Of a DNA stretch of 64,000 nucleotides, positions 56,901 to 64,000 are shown piece by piece. The notes below the pieces were generated by a model. It saw only the letters and a list, made by a program, of their open reading frames with translations. It searched no databases and was not told where the DNA came from. Location: contig NW_024067908.1 of the NCBI RefSeq assembly GCF_009389715.1, positions 248,001 to 312,000 of the forward strand, in the 5' to 3' direction. The number at the start of each line of letters is the position of its first letter. Positions within the stretch are counted from its first letter, which is position 1. The stretch comes from Phoenix dactylifera (taxonomy: Eukaryota > Streptophyta > Magnoliopsida > Arecales > Arecaceae). The position numbers and the translations under genes were made by a program.

Positions 56901-59656
56901 TCTGATATGATTTCTTAACGTTCCATATTATAGCGATGGATAGATCATAAATGGCTTCGCGTAACACCAAAGGGATATTAGTTGAATGGAATTGGGATGT
57001 AGATGGAAAATAATGAAATAGAGACATTTTGAAGTTCTATACTAAGGATCATAAGCTTGTTTAGGTCATTTGACATATATTATTGAACGGCAACTACCTC
57101 ATTAACATTTTAAAAACAAATTTACTACAATATAAGATTAAAATTTTAAATACCATTTTACTCTGTTTGTATTACTTTCTGTTTACATGACCATCACATG
57201 TCATGAAGTAAGGCCTGACTCACAAAAGAGGATCTCCAGGGAGAAGTTGAGAGTGACCAGAAATTTACATGATTTGCTTTTTTATATTAAAAATTCTACT
57301 TTTCTGCTTCATTTCCTCTATGTCAGTGTTTTTCCAAAACAAGTGCTGTGAAATGGGCTAGAGTTGGAAGCTTTTATTTTGTTTTAATATATAATTTGTC
57401 CCTTTTTCTGCTTCATGATCAGTCAGACTGCATTGGCATCTATTTTGTGTTCTCTGACGTCTTAATACATTGTAGATGAGTTTTGCGAATGCTTGCACTG
57501 ATTAAGGCGGTGAAGTGTCACTGGAACTGGCCTCCCTGCAACCACCCTTTCCTGGATTTTGTTGTCAGAATATTTGCCAGCACATGTAGTTATGTTGTTT
57601 TGTTAAGGGCCAGACCCTACTCTAAACATTGGATAATTCACCACCGCAGTTTTCATGACTCCGATAATCTCCTTATATCAAGTACTGATATTCTCCAATT
57701 GGCATATCTATAAAACATATTTGGAGAAGGTGTTTGCTTAACTATGTCAAGTCAGGCACTCCCTGTTGGTTGAAAGTTTACATACTTTGGTGATAAAAGG
57801 TCATGACACATCTGATTGATGAAAACCAAACCTGTAAGTGGCTAGAACAGTAGAATTGTATTATTATTTTGAGTGTTCTGCTATAAAGCTTTATTGCTTC
57901 ATGCTTTTGCAACTAAGTTAAAAAATTTATAAGCACATAATAAGGTTAGCAATATTGTATAGATATAATGTTGGATAATATACAATCTAAGGTGATAATA
58001 AATTTGGTTAGGGTGGTGATAGTCACATTAAGAAAGAAAAAGTTCAATAAATTGGAAAGCATAGGGGCTGTATCATTTAAGGCAATGTTGCCAAACATGT
58101 CTATGTGGTCTTGGTACACTAGAAAGTGGAGGAGCTGCATTATTTAATGTAATGTGGTTATGGGTTAGATGGTCTAGTGGAGAGATTCATTAAGCCAACC
58201 CTTACTAATGTTGATGGTTATGGTTGCTTTATTTGCCTTTTTCCTTTGATGCGCTATATTTATGTTGTTTTTATTCAGTGAGAGTGCTTATGCTATTCAT
58301 ATCTTCCACTTCTCAGCCTTAAATAATGTCGATTGTCTGGTCAGAAATAATGAATTCTATCTTATCAATGTTCATTTGTAGCTTCTTCTGTGCTGTTGTT
58401 CTTAAAAATATTCATGGTTTATCTGTTATAACAGATCCTTGTTATGCTGCCTTTCATGATGAAGAATGGGGAGTCCCAGTACATGATGATAAGTATGCAA
58501 TCTCAACTCTAATCTCACTTTGCTTGGTCAGCAAGAAGTTAATATTTATTTGTTTGTCAGATCACAGAAAGTGATCTTTGGTGTCTAAAAATCTCAAAAA
58601 TATATACAGGAAACTGTTTGAGCTGCTTGTACTATCAGGTGCATTGGCCGAACTTTCATGGCCTGCAATTCTCAGCAAGAGACACATATTTAGGTAACTC
58701 TTGCCTCTGGCATGAGACTCTATTGTATTCCTTTTCAAGTATATGATCTTACCACCTTCTTGGACATACCTTTTCACAGGGAGGTTTTCATGGATTTTGA
58801 CCCAGAATTGGTTTCTAAATTAAATGAGAAGAAACTTATAGCACCAGGAAGCACTGCCAGCTCGCTTTTATCAGAGCCAAAGCTGCGTGCCATCATTGAA
58901 AATGCACGCCAAATACTCAAGGTAGATTCCTCTCTCTTTTCTTTTTTGTTTTCTCACTATCCTTATCATTATAATTGCAATTATATAGTTATTTGGGTGC
59001 TTGGAATTATTCCTGCCTGCATTAATGCAGACTACTTTGGGATAAGCCACTGGTTGGTTTGTGTTTTTCTTCTATGATATGAGCATCGGTTAATTGCAAA
59101 ACTCATTGGATAATTATTGAGAAAGTAACATGATGTATACTGACCATTCAGGGTCTATCATCATAAGTATGCCATTTGGCAATAGCAATCGGTCCAGTTT
59201 CAAGTAATCCTTTTATTCTACTTCGGTACAAATTGATGACAGTTACTTTTGGTTCTACCGGTGTAGATCATAGCAGAGTTTGGATCATTCAATCGGTACT
59301 GCTGGAGCTTTGTGAACCAGAAGCCCATCATGAGCAGATTTCGCTACCCACATCAAGTCCCAGTAAAGACTCCGAAGGCAGATGTTATAAGCAAAGACTT
59401 GGTGCGAAGGGGTTTTCGGAGTGTTGGACCAACAGTCATCTACTCCTTCATGCAGGCCTCAGGGATAACCAATGACCACATCATTAGTTGTTACAGATTC
59501 GAGGAATGTATATCAGCTGCCGCATCGGTAGATGAGGATGAAGGGAATGCTATCATGGCTAAGCATAAGGTGGAGGAGAATACGAAGGCAGGCGAGAAGG
59601 CGGGGAACCTGGACTTGGACTTGTCTGGAGCTGTGGATGGACTGAGCATCTCATAG
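53999..59656 (+). CDS. DNA-3-methyladenine glycosylase I (Tag family)
   Basis: Five exons: 53999-54491, 58435-58492, 58610-58693, 58780-58921 and 59267-59656, all GT-AG and in phase, 388 residues. It excises alkylated adenine from DNA in base-excision repair, probably in the nucleus. The N-terminal 150 residues are a plant-specific Ser/Lys-rich extension (LGPAGNKA, SNLSLNASCSSDASTDSF). The catalytic domain follows, with RRCAWV, FHDEEWGVPVHDDKKLFELL, ELSWPAILSKRHIFREVF and KDLVRRGFRSVGPTVIYSFM. The zinc ligands are Cys157, His172, His330 and Cys334, matching E. coli Tag C4, H17, H175 and C179. The base-pocket residues Tyr16 and Glu38 of E. coli are Phe171 and Ser193 here, while Trp46 is kept (Trp201). 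I chose the Met at 53999 because plant family members begin with MSG/MSxPPRVRSMNV. The ATG at 53921 is also possible. Confidence 0.95.
54492..58434 (+). other. Long first intron of the glycosylase gene
   Basis: 3.9 kb of AT-rich intron. A C run at 55639-55658 is the only low-complexity tract of note. No nested gene is recognised. Confidence 0.7.
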
Positions 59657-61125
59657 CAGATGGGGGCCGGGTATTGGGTGGGTTTGGAGTTTATAATATC
59701 TTTGTACAATTAGACTGGCTGGTGGCTGGCCCTTTCTTGGGAATGAGGGGATCCTCTGTGTAGATATTTGTGAATTTTATGCAATCTTGGTTTGCATATG
59801 TCATTGCTGCCGTCAGAGGAAGTATACATGTACTCTTATGTGTAGTTTTTGTTGGTGCTGTTTTTTTAGTTGCTGTGGGGCGGGGTGAGATTTTTTAAAC
59901 AATCGGAGAGCTCAGTATTTACTCGCAAAGTGGGTATGGGCGGCCAGGCTATTTGACGGTTTTCGATGCTATCGAACGTCAGAAAAGTAGAACAGAACTT
60001 ACTGATATTTTTGCTCAACTGGTTGATTCTAATCTCTTTCGAGGTGAATGATTATTTGGTTATTGGAGTAAGATGGGCAGTAAGGAGGAAGAAAGGAGCT
60101 AGATTTCTTGGAAGGGTTTAAGGCTGAAATTAAGATAGACATTAATCATCAAGTGAATGTCATAATCTCTGGATTTCCAAGAGGATTTGCTGTGAATATT
60201 TTATGACGACCAGGTTGTGCCAAACAGCGGAGTGTGCAACCAAATCTTGAAAATGAAACCACAGGGCTGCCTTTATGCGGAAACAAAGGACAAAGATCTT
60301 GAAATTGTGAAATTATTAGGTGCATCAGATCAGGTGAATTCATTCCATCTAAATATGGCGGTACAAGAATGATACCAGAATATTCCCTTCCATCTAAATA
60401 TGGCGGTACAAGAATAACACCAGAATATCCCCTCGTCGGAAAAGCAGAAGTTGTCACTTTCATGGGCTTTGTTATTAATCATGGAAAGAAATGGAAAAAC
60501 AAAGTGGTCGCAGTGCAATCGTATAATTTGGCATAATTTGGGCCATGAATGAGATGGAACATGCACCGTATCATAGTCTTCAAGGTCCGATAGTGTGTCC
60601 ATCTTGCATGCATACCATGAATAGCAGCACTCGACCATCGTCAAACATCTACCTGCGGCTGGTACGATACACATCCAGTCCATTTCATTGCATGTACCGC
60701 TGCAAACACTAGCCTGACATTCCAAATGATCTCTTAGGTTGCATGTCATCTTTCTACAACCAGAAGGCAGCACCCTCCAGAGCCCCAACACTGTTACATT
60801 TTATCCAGTCAAGTTTGATGTGGCAGATGCAGTTCCTGATTGCACATTTAACAAAAAAATATACAGGCTATAGAGCTAGGCCTCACCATTAAAATAACTC
60901 TGTTGAGACCCTCCCCCCCCACCCTCAAAAAAAAAAAAAAAAAAAAACCCTCCTTTGGAACCAATACATTTGAAAAAAATGTCTTTTGTAGTATGATATT
61001 GGGAAATTAGAAGCAGCTCAACAACTGCACTGAAGGAAAGTATTTATATAACATAGGCATCCAATAGGAGTGAAAGTAAAGAAAATACAGCAGAATGATA
61101 TAACAAACTAAATGGACCTATCCAT
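59657..61125. other. Convergent 3' regions of the glycosylase and WRKY genes
   Basis: The two genes converge tail to tail. A 45-bp tandem duplication (ttccatctaaatatggcggt at 60343 and 60388) lies in a minus-strand frame of 153 residues that has no family pattern and is probably WRKY 3' UTR or spacer. A C/A run sits at 60914-60946. Confidence 0.5.
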
Positions 61126-61570
61126 TCACGAGTTTTCGACCGGAACTATTGCGCAGTTCCCATTTGAACGAGGCTGCTGAATACCTCCTGAATTTTTACT
61201 GCCAGCGTTTTCTGAAGTTGCACTTAGTCCCATAGTTAGAAGAGTCTGGGCAGATTCTATTGCTTTCTCACCTCCAAGCTCTTGAACCTGCTCATTAGAT
61301 ACCTTCCCATCCACATCCGGCAACCATTTGGTTGTGGGTGTTTCATATAACAAGGGGACATTTTTTGGTGTTTGCTCATTAGTGGTCATAGCAGTCGCAG
61401 CAGCAGCGGTAAGAAGAGCGCTATCAGGTGGATTGCTGCCATCTTTTAGGGGTGGCAACTCATGGTTGTGCTTGCCTTCATATGTTATGAGCAAAGATTT
61501 TGCATCCTCAGAAGACCTCTCTACATGTTTACGTACAGGACATCCAATATGGGTGCACCTATAGTAGCTT
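61126..61570 (-). CDS. WRKY transcription factor, last exon only
   Basis: The exon begins after a tgttctag acceptor at 61570. It reads [20 protein letters not shown], then [14 protein letters not shown], the zinc-binding half of a WRKY domain (C-X4-C and H-X-H). The WRKYGQK half is on the preceding exon, and the intron position after Pro-Arg (phase 2) is the standard one for WRKY C-terminal domains. The tail is Ala/Thr/Asn-rich ([18 protein letters not shown]) and the stop is at 61126-61128. WRKY proteins bind W-boxes in defence and stress promoters. The text best resembles group I members such as AtWRKY1, which is my inference. Upstream exons are not found between 61571 and 64000 and must lie beyond the window. 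Confidence 0.93.
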
Positions 61571-64000
61571 CTAGAACACATTAATGAGAAGGATTAGGTT
61601 CAAGGGAAAGCTTATATCGCTTAAACAAATTGGAATAAATTAGCAGGCACCAACAGCAAGCATATAATGATTTTACAATTAGACTTGAGCATTAAAGCAT
61701 TCTAATTTGACCTCAAGACATAGTTTGTAAACTACCAGGCATCTAATATAGCCAAGTTCTTGATGCAGGATGACCAAAGAAATCTTCACAAACAGGTAAA
61801 AACTGAAGAAACAAAAGATATTCTTCTATACAACTTCTGAACCAAAGTTTTTTTTTTTTTTTTTAATGGCCAACCAAAGGCTTACTCTGTTCTGAAGCAA
61901 GATCTTAGAAACCTCGAATGCAACAAGGAGGCTTTTCCCCAGCAACCTTTTGCATGTGGAATTTTTTTGTTACCTATCTATTTATTTACTGTATGTTGAG
62001 ACTCGTTGTTTCTTAGTACTCTACCATCACTCATGAGATTAAATAATTAAGAACAACAAAAAAGTGGCAATACATTTGCAATAACAAAAAAAATCCATGA
62101 TCTTTTTTTTTTTTCTTTTGGGGGGCACAGAAATGGTGACAGGGGGCAACAAATCTGCAGCACTTCTCAGATAACTTCTACTTTTATTCATATACCAGCA
62201 CAACGTAATTGCAATGAAATGGGCAGGAAGACCAACTTGCAATTAAAATTTTCAGTGTATGCACAATTTTTTTATTGAGACCTCTGCAAATAAATCCTGA
62301 ATAATCTAAAATTTGTTAAGTATTTAACAAAGTGATAGATACAAAATTTAAATTTACCTTTTCATTCACAATAACACAAACCTTATTCCTGTTTTACTAA
62401 TGGTATTCTACCAATACTTTTTTGGCAACCAGTTTGAACTAATGAACATTTCAGAGGGACAAGTTTGCCTAGGTGCATGAGTTGCGCTAATGCTCAAGTA
62501 TGTAGGTTTTCAATAAATTTGGTCATTAAATGCAACTTTATTGGGAAAAAAAATTGTAATACCTCTCATTTCTCACGAGGCTGGTTAGGACCCAATAGCC
62601 CAATAACTCTTCTGAAAGAGACTTCTTCAATAAATCTAACAGTTCAACAAATTATCTTCTTCAATTTTTTCCAAAAAAAGAACTAACAATGTCAAGATGT
62701 TCTCACAAGTAACAACTTATGACCTCCTTAAGTACAGGCCAGTAATGAATCCAAAATCTGATCTTTAATTTAAACAAGCCTGACCTTGGTCCAATTTCTA
62801 AAGAACCCTATACTCGTAATACAGATCAAATCAGTTTTGCAATTAAACAACTTATGACATTATTCATATGAATCCTCAATTTTAAAGGCTCATTATTCAT
62901 CTTCTGATGGTAGAATTGAGACTTCAATCCTACTGGAACGGTACTAGCTCAACTGAATAGTCCAGAATCAGAAATGATACATATTTGCGTGCATGCATGT
63001 GTACCAGCTCAGCCTTCTTACTGAGCTGATGATTGGGAATGACCTTCCTCTTCTTGTCATAATATTATTCATATTCACATTATTCCTCTTAGGGAGAAGT
63101 TAATCCAACTAAATGCTTTGGAATCTGTACCCTACAATTCTTTGGTAAAGTAAGTGTCTTCATTATTTCAAAGCATTTGCCTTCAGATTTTCCAATCACT
63201 TCTTTTGCTATCTTTTAAATAAAAAATATGAAAGATTCAATACATGTAGGCTTCATGCTCTAATCTCCCTTCTCTAATATCTAGGCTTTATAAGGATTTT
63301 CTGGTTTCGACTTGAATTTTGTTGTGAAACCCTTGTTTGCATCAACACCTAATTTTTGTTGGTCCTCACTGACAGGCAACATGATGAAATGGTAAACTCA
63401 TATGAGTCTGACCACTTAAAATTCAGAAAATTAACTAAATTAGTCACATGACCGATCCAACCAAAGAGAAAACCCTAAGAAAAAGAAATACCTAAACTAC
63501 TATGAGACCCCTAAACTTAAAATTAACTCCTTTTGGGGTTTCTCCTCATAGAGACACCTCTATAAGACCCTAGCAAGATATCTAGTTCTATTATACCACT
63601 GTTAAGTTACTTGGGGGAAAATAGTTCTTTGTTCTTTCAACTTAATCATTTCTATTTTTCCTTCTTTTCTTTCTTCTGAATACTATCATGAATAGAGCTC
63701 AAAGGAACTGAAACATCTTTTGTGCTTGAACTTTACTTCCTCGATAAGTTGCTTCAATTAGACTGCAATTATTACTAATGTATTACCACAAAGACAAGAA
63801 AATATTCTATACATGCTCATGAAAAGGTCCTTGATTTTTCTTTCTTTTGAAAAAGGAGGCCCTCAAATTGATCTGGGAAGAAATCAAACAGCATTCCAAG
63901 ACCAGCCAAGCCTGAATCAAATGTCCCAGACAAACAAACACAAAGGCAGTATTCAACTCTAAGTTATTCATAATTGTACTCAACCCATTTACACTCCTGC
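61571..64000 (-). other. WRKY intron running off the window
   Basis: AT-rich DNA with no sign of a WRKYGQK exon or any other coding exon on either strand. It is the upstream intron of the WRKY gene and must be longer than 2.4 kb. Confidence 0.6.

Noticed and set aside
60330-60791. Minus-strand frame of 153 codons
   Set aside because: No domain pattern; Cys/Trp-rich text containing a tandem DNA duplication; probably 3' UTR or spacer.

Overview
This is a plant nuclear genomic window. The genes are split by introns, the intergenic and intronic DNA is AT-rich, and it carries typical plant transposons: a Tat-like Ty3/gypsy element, a solo LTR, 5'-truncated LINEs with poly(A) tails and MITEs. The proteins are ordinary flowering-plant housekeeping and regulatory proteins. 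I suspect a monocot, perhaps a palm, but the sequence alone does not prove this.

Layout. From 1 to 7 kb, on the + strand, lies a BTB/POZ-NPH3 gene of four exons (613 residues). Its third intron holds a 730-bp TA/CA microsatellite. At 8.4 kb, on the - strand, is an isolated last exon of RUB/NEDD8 with a frameshift. COX17 (-, 9.1-14.2 kb) and the phospholipid methyltransferase PLMT (+, 14.4-17.8 kb) are divergent and share a promoter region of about 190-260 bp. From 18.5 to 20.65 kb sits a cluster of decayed LINE tails. From 21.4 to 30.9 kb (-) lies an M17 leucine aminopeptidase. Its introns contain a hAT-like element with a LINE inserted in it, and a 1040-bp solo LTR. PSMD9, a proteasome assembly chaperone with a PDZ domain (+), covers 33.1-39.1 kb and has a GC-AG first intron.

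From 40.9 to 49.5 kb is a defective, minus-oriented Tat-like Ty3/gypsy retrotransposon. It keeps gag, a mutated protease and both ends of integrase, but has lost reverse transcriptase, RNase H and the integrase core. On the opposite (+) strand, between pol and the 3' LTR, it carries a three-exon gene with its own TATA box, phase-matched splice sites and an AATAAA signal. This is the most unusual object in the window. From 54.0 to 59.7 kb (+) is a Tag-family DNA-3-methyladenine glycosylase. At 61.1-61.6 kb (-) is the last exon of a WRKY gene whose other exons lie outside the window.

The host genes are unrelated in function (light/auxin signalling, copper delivery, phosphatidylcholine synthesis, proteolysis, proteasome assembly, DNA repair, transcription). 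This is a normal plant gene neighbourhood, not a cluster. The only apparent regulatory link is the COX17/PLMT shared promoter.
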